Origin: Anaerolineae bacterium
GTDB lineage: Bacteria > Chloroflexota > Anaerolineae > Promineifilales > Promineifilaceae
Assembly: GCA_023382655.1 (NCBI GenBank)
Contig: JAHDWK010000006.1
Span: 1 to 64,000, forward strand
Reading direction: 5' to 3'
DNA: 64,000 bases
Within the stretch, counting starts at the first letter, position 1, and every line of letters begins with the position of its first letter. A program made the translations under genes and the position numbers. Below, piece after piece: positions 41,316 to 49,612 of the stretch. The notes beneath the pieces were generated by a model. The model made no database searches. It saw only the letters and a program-made list of their open reading frames with translations, and was not told the origin of the DNA.

Positions 41316-43518
41316 TAGAGATTCTCGTCGCTGGCTCTGGCTGATTATGGGCCTTTATTTTGCGTTGGCCCTCGTCTACAGCGTGGCTGTGCCGCTGGCG
41401 GAGACGCCGGACGAAAGTGAGCATTTCCGCTACCTGCAACACATTGTGTTAACGGGACAACTGCCGGTGATGCAGCCGGTGTATGCCGACAATGACACGC
41501 TGGAAGCGCATCAACCGCCCGGTTTGTATCTGCTGGGCGCAGCACTGACCGGTTGGATCGCGCAAGACCCGGCCGACAATTTGCCGCCCAACAGTTGTTT
41601 TTCGTTTGACCCGGACGATGACGGCCGTCAACATGCCTATCTGCACCGCCCCGAAGAGTGGCCACCGCAGCGCGGCGTTTACCAGGTTTTCCAATTCATG
41701 CGCTGGCTGGATGTGCTGTTTGGCCTGGGCACGGTCTGGCTGGCATACCAGTTAGGTCGCCAAGTTGTGCCCGGCGACCGGCGCGTGGGGCTGTGGGCGG
41801 CGGCGCTGTTGGCCTTTAACCCACAGTGGATTCACATCACTGCCAGCCTGAACAATGATGTGCCCACCACCTTTCTGGGCGCCGCCATCATCACCTTATG
41901 TATTCGGGTGGCGCAGCGAGGACGGGTGGGAGACACGGCCGTACTCGGCCTCCTGCTTGGTCTCGGTTTTCTGACCAAATTTGCCCTGCTCGCCTTCTGG
42001 CCGCTGGCCGTTTTGTCCGTTATCCGGTATCCGTTATCCGTGAGCCGTGAACCGATTACGGATTACCGATTACGGATTACCGATTACGGGCTACCACTCC
42101 TCTATCAACTCCTCCTGGTGACAATGTTACCGCTGCTGGTGGCCGGTTGGTGGTATTGGCGTAACTTTCGGCTGTACGGCGACCCGCTCATGTGGGACGT
42201 AACGCTGGCAGCGAAGGGAGCGATCATTGCCCGCACCACACCCTTTGGCCTGGCGGATTTGGGGGAATTGTTGGCGATGCATTTCCAGTCATACTGGCTC
42301 TGGTTTGGCTGGCTGACGGTGAAAGCGCCAGGTTGGGTGTATGGCTTGATTTTAGTGGCGGTGGTCACGGCCGTTACCGGCCTCATCTATCTGCTCTGGC
42401 GGCGTCATCTGCCGGTCAACTGGGTGGCATTGGCTATTTGCGCCGTGGGTGTGGCCGCCATTTACGCCTCGCTGCTGCAATATGCCCAGACCATTAACTG
42501 GACGGGCTACCAGGGACGGCTGGCGTTTGCCGCCGCCGCGCCCATCGCCGTGCTGCTGGCGTTAGGGCTGTATAGTGTGAACCGGCGCTGGTTGGGCACG
42601 GCCGTAGCCGCCGCTCTGTTTGCCCTGGCCGTGTTGGCCGTGCCGCTCATCATCCTGCCCGCCTTCCCCCGCCCCCACATTTACCAGCCACCCGCTGACC
42701 TGGCCCGAACGTGTATGCGTTTTGCCGGGGGGTTGCAGGTGGAAGCAGTGGAGACGGCGACGGTCGTGAAACCAGGCGACTGGCTGCCGGTGACAATTTA
42801 TGGCTATGGGCTGCGGGATACGCCTCGACGTGAGCTCGCCGACACGGCCGTGCCCCAAACCGTCGCCGCACGCCTGATCGGGCGGGACGGGCAGGTGGTT
42901 GTCCAGGCAGACGCGCCGCTGAGTTGGAGCCAGGGCGAGATCGTTTCTACTACCCTGTCCTTGCCCGTTGCCCTTGCCTTACCGGCACGCGGCGTATTAG
43001 AAGTGGGCATGGTGGACGAAACCGGCCAATGGCAGGCGGCGACCAGTGCCACCGGCCGCGTTCTGGCTATTCCCCTGGGGGTGCAGACGGTAAAAATTGC
43101 CCCGGCACGGCCGTTCAGCGCAGAACCAGAGGTGGTTACGGCCGTTAACTTTGGCGATCTGCTCCAGTTGGCCGGGTATGACTATGACGCCACCTCCCAA
43201 ATCGTGACGCTTTATTGGCAGGCTATCGCCCCCATGACAGCCGATTTCACCACCTTTGTTCACGTATTGGATGAGAACGACCAGATCATCGCCCAGGCCG
43301 ATGGGCAGCCCCAACAGGGGGCATATCCCACCAGCATCTGGGATGTCGGCGAGATGGTGGCCGATGCCAAACCAATCACCCTACCGGCCGACAGCGGCAG
43401 CGTTCGCCTGGCCATTGGCGTCTATTTGCTGGCAACGGGTGAGCGGCTGGCGGTACATACCGCCGAAGGTCTGGCACTGTCGGATAATCGCTTTATCTTG
43501 CCGCTGCGCCGGGAATAA
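41305..43518 (+). CDS. GT-C-type membrane glycosyltransferase-like protein
   Basis: 737 residues. An ATGATGAGTGA overlap joins it to the YfhO gene. About 12 membrane helices. The first outer loop has ETPDESEHFRYLQHI, which fits the acidic DE motif of GT-C (GT39/83-like) enzymes using polyprenyl-phosphate sugars, followed by a His-containing loop (DTLEAHQPPGLYLLGAAL). A C-terminal beta domain of about 230 residues ends the protein. An insertion near 237-260 (YPLSVSREPITDYRLRITDYG) is encoded by heptamer repeats. Sugar and acceptor unknown. It belongs with its two neighbours. Confidence 0.78.
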   Translation: MMSDRDSRRWLWLIMGLYFALALVYSVAVPLAETPDESEHFRYLQHIVLTGQLPVMQPVYADNDTLEAHQPPGLYLLGAALTGWIAQDPADNLPPNSCFSFDPDDDGRQHAYLHRPEEWPPQRGVYQVFQFMRWLDVLFGLGTVWLAYQLGRQVVPGDRRVGLWAAALLAFNPQWIHITASLNNDVPTTFLGAAIITLCIRVAQRGRVGDTAVLGLLLGLGFLTKFALLAFWPLAVLSVIRYPLSVSREPITDYRLRITDYGLPLLYQLLLVTMLPLLVAGWWYWRNFRLYGDPLMWDVTLAAKGAIIARTTPFGLADLGELLAMHFQSYWLWFGWLTVKAPGWVYGLILVAVVTAVTGLIYLLWRRHLPVNWVALAICAVGVAAIYASLLQYAQTINWTGYQGRLAFAAAAPIAVLLALGLYSVNRRWLGTAVAAALFALAVLAVPLIILPAFPRPHIYQPPADLARTCMRFAGGLQVEAVETATVVKPGDWLPVTIYGYGLRDTPRRELADTAVPQTVAARLIGRDGQVVVQADAPLSWSQGEIVSTTLSLPVALALPARGVLEVGMVDETGQWQAATSATGRVLAIPLGVQTVKIAPARPFSAEPEVVTAVNFGDLLQLAGYDYDATSQIVTLYWQAIAPMTADFTTFVHVLDENDQIIAQADGQPQQGAYPTSIWDVGEMVADAKPITLPADSGSVRLAIGVYLLATGERLAVHTAEGLALSDNRFILPLRRE
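42017..42089. repeat. In-frame heptamer (GATTACG/TTATCCG) repeat inside a GT-C gene
   Basis: Words CGTTATC and CGGTATC are followed by GATTACG/GATTACC in alternate orientation, with a 7-base period. Same words as 36600-36655 and 49096-49164. The reading frame is kept. Confidence 0.88.
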
Positions 43519-43523
43519 GCCCC

Positions 43524-45860
43524 ATGAACCAGAGACAAAAGAGTCACTGGCTGGCCCTCCTCTTATTACTCCTCTTTTTGGCGCGGCTGCTGCATACCGA
43601 GTCGCTCAAATCCATCACCTACGATGAGCCGCCGCACGTCTTAAACGCCGTGCAATACTTTCAGCCGCGCCCCATGGTTTCCACCATCAACAACCCGCCG
43701 CTCATTCACGCACTGATGGGCGGGCTGGTTCACCTGACCGGCCTGACGTATGACATGGGTTACACCCATGACGTGTGGGCATGGGGTAACGGTTTTGATA
43801 TTGCCCAAATCTTTTTCTGGCAGCTCAATACCAACTGGCCGCAGTTCTTCTGGGTCGGCCGGTTGATGGTCATCTTTTTGGCGCTCTTTTTGGCGTCCCT
43901 GGTGTACCGGTGGGCTGGGCAGTTGTATGCTGCGCCTGCCCCGGCGTTATTGGCTCTGCTGCTGACCTTTGATCCTAATATCCTGGCTTTCAGCCACCTG
44001 GCTACCACTGACCTGGGTGTGGCGCTCTTTTTCACGCTGGCCGGTTACAGCTTATGGGGTTACTGGCGGCAGCCCACCTGGGCGCGGCTGGTCTGGGCGG
44101 GTATGGCCGTAGGGCTGGCGATTGCCGCCAAATTTTCCGGCGCGGCCATCATTCTGGCATTTCTGTTGATGATGGTTTACCGGTGGTGGGCGTGGGATCG
44201 GTCAAAGGTGGGGGCGGTGCGAATGGTGGGGGTGACGGCCGTTATCCTGACCATTGCCGCTTTTGTCCTGCTGGCCGTTTACCGCTTTCAGTTCTCCCTT
44301 TTGGTGGCCGATTACCGGTTCCAGCAAACCCACTTCAGCGAAGGGCATGAAGCGTATTTGCTGGGCGAAATCAGCCGGTCGGGCTGGTGGTACTATTATC
44401 CGGTGGTGTTCCTGGCCAAAACGCCCATAGGCTTGCTGGTTTTGTTGGGCCTGGGTGTGGCGCTGTTTGTTTGGGCAGGGGCGATAAATCGCCCACTACG
44501 AACGAATTACTCAGGAGGAGCGGATGGGTGGGAGCGGGGGTGGCTGCTGCTGTTGGCGGGGACGATTTTTGTGGGCACGCTGGCGGGCAGTGTCAACATT
44601 GGCTATCGCTACTTACTGCCGGCGCTGCCGCCGTTGTACATCTTTTTGGGGCAACTGGTTTTGCCGCAAACGGCCGTTGTCTGGCGTTGGGTTACGGCCG
44701 TCGCCCTCGCCTTCTTCATCATTGCCAGCGTGCGCATTCATCCCCATTACCTCGCCTTTTTTAATGTTCTGGCCGGAGGGCCGGAGAATGGCTGGCGGGT
44801 GGCGGTGGATTCCAACATAGATTGGGGGCAGGACCTGGAAGCGGTGGGGCGTTATCTGGCCGAACGGGGCATTACCGACGCCCATATCGCCTGGTTCAGC
44901 ACGGCCATGCCCCAACGATATGGCATTCCCGGCCGTTCCTTCCTCACCTGGCCCCCTTCCCACCGTGATCCGGTCTATGATGAGTGGTATCCAGAACGGC
45001 CGTTACCCGGCATTTATGTGATCAGCGCCACCCAGTTAGCCGGGCCTTATTTACAAGAGCAGGCCGGGCAAATGGCCTGGTTCCGCCAACGGCAGCCAGA
45101 CGCCAAAGTCGGCCACTCCTATTTCATTTATGAGGTCAAAGCCGAAGGCGCGCCCGCCGGCCTGGCGCTTTCCGGCATTGGCGTGGCGATGCTGGAACCG
45201 GAGACGATGGCCTTGCTCACCGATGGTAACAACATCAGCCTGCGCCACTTTGACGGCCGTACCAGCTTCCTCTGGCCCGGTGGCGGCCTCCACGGAGGGG
45301 CGGAATCGGTGTGGACGGCCGTTGGCGAGGCGCACCGGCCCGGCCATCCCCTGCTGCAAAAGCTGTACCCACCCGCAGGCCCTACTCTCATGGGCGAACG
45401 AACAATTGACGGCCAAAACTGGCGCTACCATTTGTATCAATGGCCGGCGTCCCCTATCCAACCAGGGACATCGGCTACGGACACGGCCGTTTTTGGCGAG
45501 ACCCTGCAATTTTTGGGCTATGAGACAGCGGGGTATAAGGCGGGACGGCCGTTAGAGCTACTGACCTATTGGCGGGTGAATAAGCGGGACGGCCGTAACC
45601 TCAAACTCTTCATCCATATCCTGGACGAGAGCGGCCATCTGGTTGCCCAGCACGATGGTCTGGATGTATTGGCCGCCGGTTTGCCGCCCGGCGACGAATT
45701 TGCCCAACTTCATACCTTGCCCCTGCCCGTTGATCTACCCCCTGGCCAATACACCGTACAAACCGGTGTGTATGACGCCGCCACCCTCACCCGTCTGCCC
45801 CTCTTGCCCGACGAGACCAGCCGGGATACCCTGACCTTGTTCACCTTTGTCATTGAGTAA
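43524..45860 (+). CDS. GT39-like membrane glycosyltransferase
   Basis: 778 residues and about 11 membrane helices in the first 430. The first outer loop SLKSITYDEPPHVLNAVQYF carries the DE motif of dolichyl-phosphate-mannose:protein mannosyltransferase (GT39)-like GT-C enzymes, followed by NNPPLIHAL. The loop after the last helices has VDSNIDWGQDLEAVGRYL, common in this family. A C-terminal beta domain of about 300 residues follows. The insert AINRPLRTNY near residue 322 comes from a repeat. It starts 5 bases after the previous gene, so the three are one unit. Probably transfers sugars from lipid-linked donors to surface glycans or proteins. Confidence 0.82.
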   Translation: MNQRQKSHWLALLLLLLFLARLLHTESLKSITYDEPPHVLNAVQYFQPRPMVSTINNPPLIHALMGGLVHLTGLTYDMGYTHDVWAWGNGFDIAQIFFWQLNTNWPQFFWVGRLMVIFLALFLASLVYRWAGQLYAAPAPALLALLLTFDPNILAFSHLATTDLGVALFFTLAGYSLWGYWRQPTWARLVWAGMAVGLAIAAKFSGAAIILAFLLMMVYRWWAWDRSKVGAVRMVGVTAVILTIAAFVLLAVYRFQFSLLVADYRFQQTHFSEGHEAYLLGEISRSGWWYYYPVVFLAKTPIGLLVLLGLGVALFVWAGAINRPLRTNYSGGADGWERGWLLLLAGTIFVGTLAGSVNIGYRYLLPALPPLYIFLGQLVLPQTAVVWRWVTAVALAFFIIASVRIHPHYLAFFNVLAGGPENGWRVAVDSNIDWGQDLEAVGRYLAERGITDAHIAWFSTAMPQRYGIPGRSFLTWPPSHRDPVYDEWYPERPLPGIYVISATQLAGPYLQEQAGQMAWFRQRQPDAKVGHSYFIYEVKAEGAPAGLALSGIGVAMLEPETMALLTDGNNISLRHFDGRTSFLWPGGGLHGGAESVWTAVGEAHRPGHPLLQKLYPPAGPTLMGERTIDGQNWRYHLYQWPASPIQPGTSATDTAVFGETLQFLGYETAGYKAGRPLELLTYWRVNKRDGRNLKLFIHILDESGHLVAQHDGLDVLAAGLPPGDEFAQLHTLPLPVDLPPGQYTVQTGVYDAATLTRLPLLPDETSRDTLTLFTFVIE
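44479..44504. repeat. Partial GGCGATAAATCGCC repeat inside the GT39-like gene
   Basis: GGCGATAAATCGCCCACTACGAACG matches the right arm of the hairpin at 9539-9590, including the ACGAACG tail. Only one arm is present; it keeps the frame and encodes part of a cytoplasmic or outer loop. Confidence 0.8.
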
Positions 45861-45898
45861 TGGGGTAATTGAGTCCGAATTACTCAATTACCCCATTA
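45858..45898. repeat. Palindromic TAATGGGGTAATTGAG hairpin, probable bidirectional terminator
   Basis: TAATGGGGTAATTGAGT pairs with ACTCAATTACCCCATTA with a short loop. It includes the stop codon of the GT39-like gene and ends 9 bases before the end of the converging beta-propeller gene. 7-base periodicity is visible (GGGTAATT). Confidence 0.8.
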
Positions 45899-45907
45899 CC
45901 TCACCGG

Positions 45908-47194
45908 CTATCGCAGAATCGTCACCGAGGCATTGTCACACTGCCCCCAGGGTGTAATATACTCTCTCCCCCGGTTCGCCACATACACGTCATTAGTATT
46001 GGTGTCCACCGTCACCGCAAATGGCTCCCGTCCCTGTACCGGAATGGTGGCAATGATCGCGCCATCGCGGAAGACGGTCACTGTGTTATCCCGCCGGTTG
46101 GTGACAAAGGCATCGCCGGTGTTGGGGTTGACGGCCACACCCCAGGGAAAATCACCCACAGGCGCATTAAAATGCACCGTAGTGCCCGTCATCACCGTAA
46201 CCGAATCAGTGCCCCGCTCCGGGTCATCATAGGGGCCAGGATTGGTAATGTAGGCCAACCCCGTGTGGGGATCAACGGCAATTTGGCGGGAGTGTGTGGC
46301 CGTATCAAACATGGTCACTGTTTGGGTGGGAATATGGAACACGGAGATATTGTTCTGGTATTGGGCGTTTTTCTCATAATGGGCGGCATAAATGTAACCG
46401 CGCACGGGGTCTATGGCCATGTCAATTACCCGCGTCCCCAGCCGGTGGCTGCCAATCACCGTGGTACCGTCAATCACGTACATGATGCCCTCGGCCCCGG
46501 CCGTATACACATACCCGGTATTGGGATCAACCACCACATCTATAAACCAGGCATCCCAGGCGGGATTCATATCAAAAACCACATTCTGTACCAGCGTGGA
46601 ACCATTAAAGACTTGAATGGCACGATCCAGATCGGGCACATACAGATAGTTATTGACCGGATTAAACGCCACGCCGCGCGGCTCATAATACCGTTCACCC
46701 ATGCTCACCAGGTTGGCGCCGTTAATTCTGGCTGTGCCGCCATGAATGGCGGCCACATATACATCGGCGGAATTATTATCGGCAGCCAGGGCTATCGGCC
46801 ACGACCCGGCCGGGTCTTCCGGCCAGGTTGGCGGAATGTTGACTGTTCCCACCCATTGGCGATTATGGAAAACGTTCACATTGCTGCTGTATTCGTTCAT
46901 AATGTAAACGTGCCCGCCAATAGGATTAAAACCGGCCGCGCCCGGACACTTGGCGTTGTCGGTGGGGATATTGCTCACAAATTGGGGGATGGGTACCGGC
47001 GTGGGCGTAAAGGTGGGCGACGGTGTGGGGTCCTTTCTCATAATGGGGAAATAAACGGGCGTCCCCTCCATGCCGGCAATGGATTGGGGCTGGTCGTTTC
47101 CCCGTGCCGGGAAAACAAAGACAATCAGACCAGGCAAAGCTAAAAACAGTAAAATGCCAACGAGATAAATGTGGCGTGGGCGGCTAAATTTCAC
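45908..47194 (-). CDS. YncE-like beta-propeller surface protein
   Basis: 428 residues. N-terminal membrane anchor or signal (YLVGILLFLALPGLIVFVF), then a Pro/Thr-rich linker (PTPSPTFTPTPVPIP). The rest consists of about eight YVTN/NHL-type blades, each of the form VAVNPNTGDAFVTNRRDNTV or VDPVRGYIYAAHYEKNA, and ends in a Cys-containing blade. Such propellers are extracellular ligand- or surface-binding proteins of uncertain role. This gene contains no ACGGCCGT octamer in about 1.7 kb. A 424-residue frame on the other strand is its shadow. Confidence 0.82.
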   Translation of the reverse strand: MKFSRPRHIYLVGILLFLALPGLIVFVFPARGNDQPQSIAGMEGTPVYFPIMRKDPTPSPTFTPTPVPIPQFVSNIPTDNAKCPGAAGFNPIGGHVYIMNEYSSNVNVFHNRQWVGTVNIPPTWPEDPAGSWPIALAADNNSADVYVAAIHGGTARINGANLVSMGERYYEPRGVAFNPVNNYLYVPDLDRAIQVFNGSTLVQNVVFDMNPAWDAWFIDVVVDPNTGYVYTAGAEGIMYVIDGTTVIGSHRLGTRVIDMAIDPVRGYIYAAHYEKNAQYQNNISVFHIPTQTVTMFDTATHSRQIAVDPHTGLAYITNPGPYDDPERGTDSVTVMTGTTVHFNAPVGDFPWGVAVNPNTGDAFVTNRRDNTVTVFRDGAIIATIPVQGREPFAVTVDTNTNDVYVANRGREYITPWGQCDNASVTILR

Positions 47195-47237
47195 AATGAG
47201 TCTCCTTCATTTCCATTAAATTTAAGAGTAACCGTTC

Positions 47238-47300
47238 AGACCTGACAGGTTTTTTACCAGTTCAATTTGAAACTTCACAAGTCAAAAACCTGTCAGGTCT
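47238..47300. repeat. 63-bp hairpin repeat, AGACCTGACAGGT family
   Basis: Same element as 16084-16144: AGACCTGACAGGTTTTTTACC, then CAGTTCAA...TGAAACTT, ending AAAAACCTGTCAGGTCT. It lies upstream of the propeller gene start and of coaBC. Confidence 0.9.
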
Positions 47301-47459
47301 CTTGAGGAACTCAACACTTACATTCAAGAAACGGCGTTAACGGCCGTTTCCCAACAAGCCCGGTACTTTATCAAAAAAAAAATAACCGCCAAAATCGGTC
47401 GGGCAAGAGCGCCCATTCAGTTCAGGCACATGGTAAGCAGTTCAGGTATACTTCCGGCA

Positions 47460-48686
47460 ATGACAACCGTTACTCTACTCCAAAATAAACGCATTTTATT
47501 GGGCGCCACCGGCTCCATTGCCTGTTACAAGGTAGTAGACCTGGCCTCTAAACTGACCCAGGCGGGAGCGCAGGTGGAAGTAATCCTGACAGAGGCGGCG
47601 CAGCAGTTTGTGACGCCGCTGGCCTTCCGCTCGGTGACGGGGCAGCCGGTGTATACCAGCATGTGGGACCTGGCCGACCATGTGCGCCACGTGGGGCTGG
47701 CCGAAAACGCCGACCTGTTTGTCATCGCCCCGGCCACTGCCCACACGCTGGGTAAGCTAGCCTATGGCCTGGCCGATAATTTGCTGACGGTGACGGCATT
47801 GGCCGCCCGCTGCCCCCTTCTGGTGGCCCCGGCCATGGACGGCGGCATGTATGAACACCCGGCGACGCAGGCGAATGTAGCGACTTTGCAACAGCGCGGC
47901 GTCTTGTTTGCCGGGCCGGTGACGGGGCGTATGGCCTCTGGCCTGTCCGGGTTGGGGCGCATGATGGAGCCGGCCGCACTGCTGGCCCAAATCCGGCTGG
48001 CGCTGGCAAAACAGGGACCGCTGCACGGCCGTAAAGTGGTCGTCACCACCGGCCCCACCCGCGAAGCCATAGACCCGGTGCGGTTCATCAGCAACCGCTC
48101 CACCGGCAAGCAGGGGTTGGCCGTCGCTCAGGCCGCGCTGGACGCGGGCGCAGACGTGACCCTGATTTATGGCCCCCTGACCGAGCCGGTGCCGTTTGGT
48201 CTTACGGCCGTACCCGTCTACACCACCCAGGAGATGGGCGAGGCCACGCTGACGGCCGTGCAAAACGCCGATGCCCTCTTCATGGTCGCCGCTGTGGCCG
48301 ATTTCCGCCCCGGCACCCAGTCTGACCGCAAAATCAAAAAGACCGACGAGGCCTGGGGATTGGCAATTGGCCTGGAGGTAACGCTGGACATTTTGAGCGC
48401 GGTTAAGGACCAGCGCGAAAAAACCGGCTACCCGCGCGTCGCCCTCGGTTTTGCCGCCGAGACACATGACGCCTTTGAGTACGGCCGTCAAAAACTGCTG
48501 CGTAAGGGTCTCAACTTCATCGCCGTCAATGACGTACTGGCCGAAGGCGTGGGCTTTGAACACGACACCAACCGGGTACTGCTGCTCAGTTCGGCCGGAG
48601 TAGTGGAAGAAATACCATTGCAAAGCAAAACGGCCGTGGCCGAACGGCTGGTGTACCACGTAGCCAAAACGCTGAATGGGCAATGA
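47460..48686 (+). CDS. coaBC: Phosphopantothenoylcysteine decarboxylase/phosphopantothenate-cysteine ligase
   Basis: 408 residues from ATG 47460; the upstream ATG at 47430 is possible but less typical, and no ribosome site is strong. It joins cysteine to 4'-phosphopantothenate (CoaB, CTP-dependent) and decarboxylates the product (CoaC, FMN) in coenzyme A synthesis. CoaC: ILLGATGSIACYKVVDLASKL (FMN site), ADHVRHVGLAENADLFVIAPATAHTLGKLAYG with catalytic His, and PAMDGGMYEHPATQ. CoaB: VVTTGPTREAIDPVRFISNRSTGK, AVADFRP with KIKK, and NFIAVNDVLAEG. A perfect hairpin overlaps its stop. Confidence 0.95.
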   Translation: MTTVTLLQNKRILLGATGSIACYKVVDLASKLTQAGAQVEVILTEAAQQFVTPLAFRSVTGQPVYTSMWDLADHVRHVGLAENADLFVIAPATAHTLGKLAYGLADNLLTVTALAARCPLLVAPAMDGGMYEHPATQANVATLQQRGVLFAGPVTGRMASGLSGLGRMMEPAALLAQIRLALAKQGPLHGRKVVVTTGPTREAIDPVRFISNRSTGKQGLAVAQAALDAGADVTLIYGPLTEPVPFGLTAVPVYTTQEMGEATLTAVQNADALFMVAAVADFRPGTQSDRKIKKTDEAWGLAIGLEVTLDILSAVKDQREKTGYPRVALGFAAETHDAFEYGRQKLLRKGLNFIAVNDVLAEGVGFEHDTNRVLLLSSAGVVEEIPLQSKTAVAERLVYHVAKTLNGQ

Positions 48687-48714
48687 AGCTGTGGCCGGTA
48701 CCGGCCACAGCTTC
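48685..48714. terminator. Perfect 30-bp palindrome after coaBC
   Basis: GAAGCTGTGGCCGGT and its exact complement ACCGGCCACAGCTTC adjoin with no loop base, overlapping the coaBC stop. A strong hairpin, likely a terminator or processing element, but with no T-run. Confidence 0.6.
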
Positions 48715-48725
48715 CACGACGAACT

Positions 48726-49088
48726 ATGAACCGACAACAAATCCACCAAGACCTATCCACCCACTTCTCCGCCGATGAACTGGTTTTATTAGCCGGGCGG
48801 CTGGGTGTGAACTTTAATACACTCGGCGGCAAGACCGTACCGGATAAGGCCGGGTCATTGATCAGCAAGGTGGAACGCAACGGCCGTTTGCGGGAACTGG
48901 TGTACTGGATGGTACAGGCCAAACCGTCCCTCAAAGTGACCTACCAGGCACAACTGCAACGGGAATCCGCGCCCAAAGACAGCCGCCTGGAATGGCTGGA
49001 TGGGCTGGCCGCCGGGGAAGGCCCGGCCATCGAAGAACCGCCCACCATGCGCTGGGACAGCGACGAACATCCGCGTTTGGATGAGTAA
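48726..49088 (+). CDS. Effector-associated-domain (EAD-like) protein
   Basis: 120 residues. The N-terminal 75 residues, MNRQQIHQDLSTHFSADELVLLAGRLGVNF and then KAGSLISKVERNGRLRELV, match the pattern of the effector-associated/death-like domains (FSxEEL...LGVDYxxLxG...KAxxLVxxLxRxGRLxEL). Such domains act as adaptors in bacterial conflict systems, pairing with TIR, caspase-like or NTPase proteins. The rest is disordered and acidic. Standing alone here, with no partner nearby, it could recruit an effector encoded elsewhere. No membrane or catalytic motifs. Confidence 0.6.
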   Translation: MNRQQIHQDLSTHFSADELVLLAGRLGVNFNTLGGKTVPDKAGSLISKVERNGRLRELVYWMVQAKPSLKVTYQAQLQRESAPKDSRLEWLDGLAAGEGPAIEEPPTMRWDSDEHPRLDE

Positions 49089-49095
49089 AGGCCGT

Positions 49096-49164
49096 GAGCC
49101 GTCATCCGTAATCGGTTATCCGTAACCCGATTCGGATAACGGGTTACGGATAACGGATTACGAA
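49096..49164. repeat. Heptamer (GGATAAC/GTTATCC) hairpin repeat
   Basis: CCGTAATCGGTTATCCGTAACCCG faces CGGATAACGGGTTACGGATAACGGATTACG, with 7-base periodicity. It ends two bases before the DUF423 start, so it leaves no room for a normal ribosome site. Confidence 0.88.
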
Positions 49165-49166
49165 AC

Positions 49167-49544
49167 ATGGACAGACTCTTCTTCATGCTCGGTTCCGCTC
49201 TTATGTTTTTAGGCGTGGCCGCGGGGGCGTTTGGGGCACATGGGCTGGCGGCTTATTTCCAGCAGCACCCTACGCTCAAAGGCACATATGACACGGCCGT
49301 GCAATATCACACTCTGCACGCCCTGGCCCTTTTCATTGCTGCCTGGGCCGCCGCTAAATGGGGCGGCAGCCTGCCCACCTGGGGCGGCTACCTGTTCATC
49401 CTGGGCATCCTTCTCTTTTCCGGCAGCCTGTACCTGCTGGTCGCCACCCGGTTGCGCTGGTTGGGGGCCATCACTCCCCTAGGCGGCGTGGCTTTCCTGG
49501 CGGGCTGGCTATGCCTCTTCCTGGCTGCTTATCGCAGCCAATAA
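49167..49544 (+). CDS. DUF423 (YgdD-like) membrane protein
   Basis: 125 residues with four membrane helices. Pattern LGSALMFLGVAAGAFGAHGL, YHTLHALALFIAAW, LFILGILLFSGSLYLL and TPLGGVAFLAGWL identify DUF423. Function unknown, often beside membrane or respiratory genes. The ATG is directly next to a heptamer hairpin. Confidence 0.88.
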   Translation: MDRLFFMLGSALMFLGVAAGAFGAHGLAAYFQQHPTLKGTYDTAVQYHTLHALALFIAAWAAAKWGGSLPTWGGYLFILGILLFSGSLYLLVATRLRWLGAITPLGGVAFLAGWLCLFLAAYRSQ

Positions 49545-49550
49545 CAGACC

Positions 49551-49598
49551 AGACATCCGATTTCGGCAACCAAAGGTTGCTAGAGAAATCGGATGTCT
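49551..49598. repeat. Nested hairpin downstream of DUF423 gene
   Basis: Outer arms AGACATCCGATTTC and GAAATCGGATGTCT enclose inner arms GGCAACC and GGTTGCT. It may end the upstream transcript; no T-run. Confidence 0.75.
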
Positions 49599-49612
49599 TC
49601 GCTCCATAAATA

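Noticed and set aside
45869..47143. Plus-strand open frame of 424 codons
   Set aside because: Shadow of the beta-propeller gene; its His/Ile/Gly-rich composition repeats at the propeller's blade spacing, and the minus strand shows a signal and blade motifs.
47757..48749. Minus-strand frame of 330 codons opposite coaBC
   Set aside because: coaBC has all catalytic motifs on the plus strand; the other frame has none.
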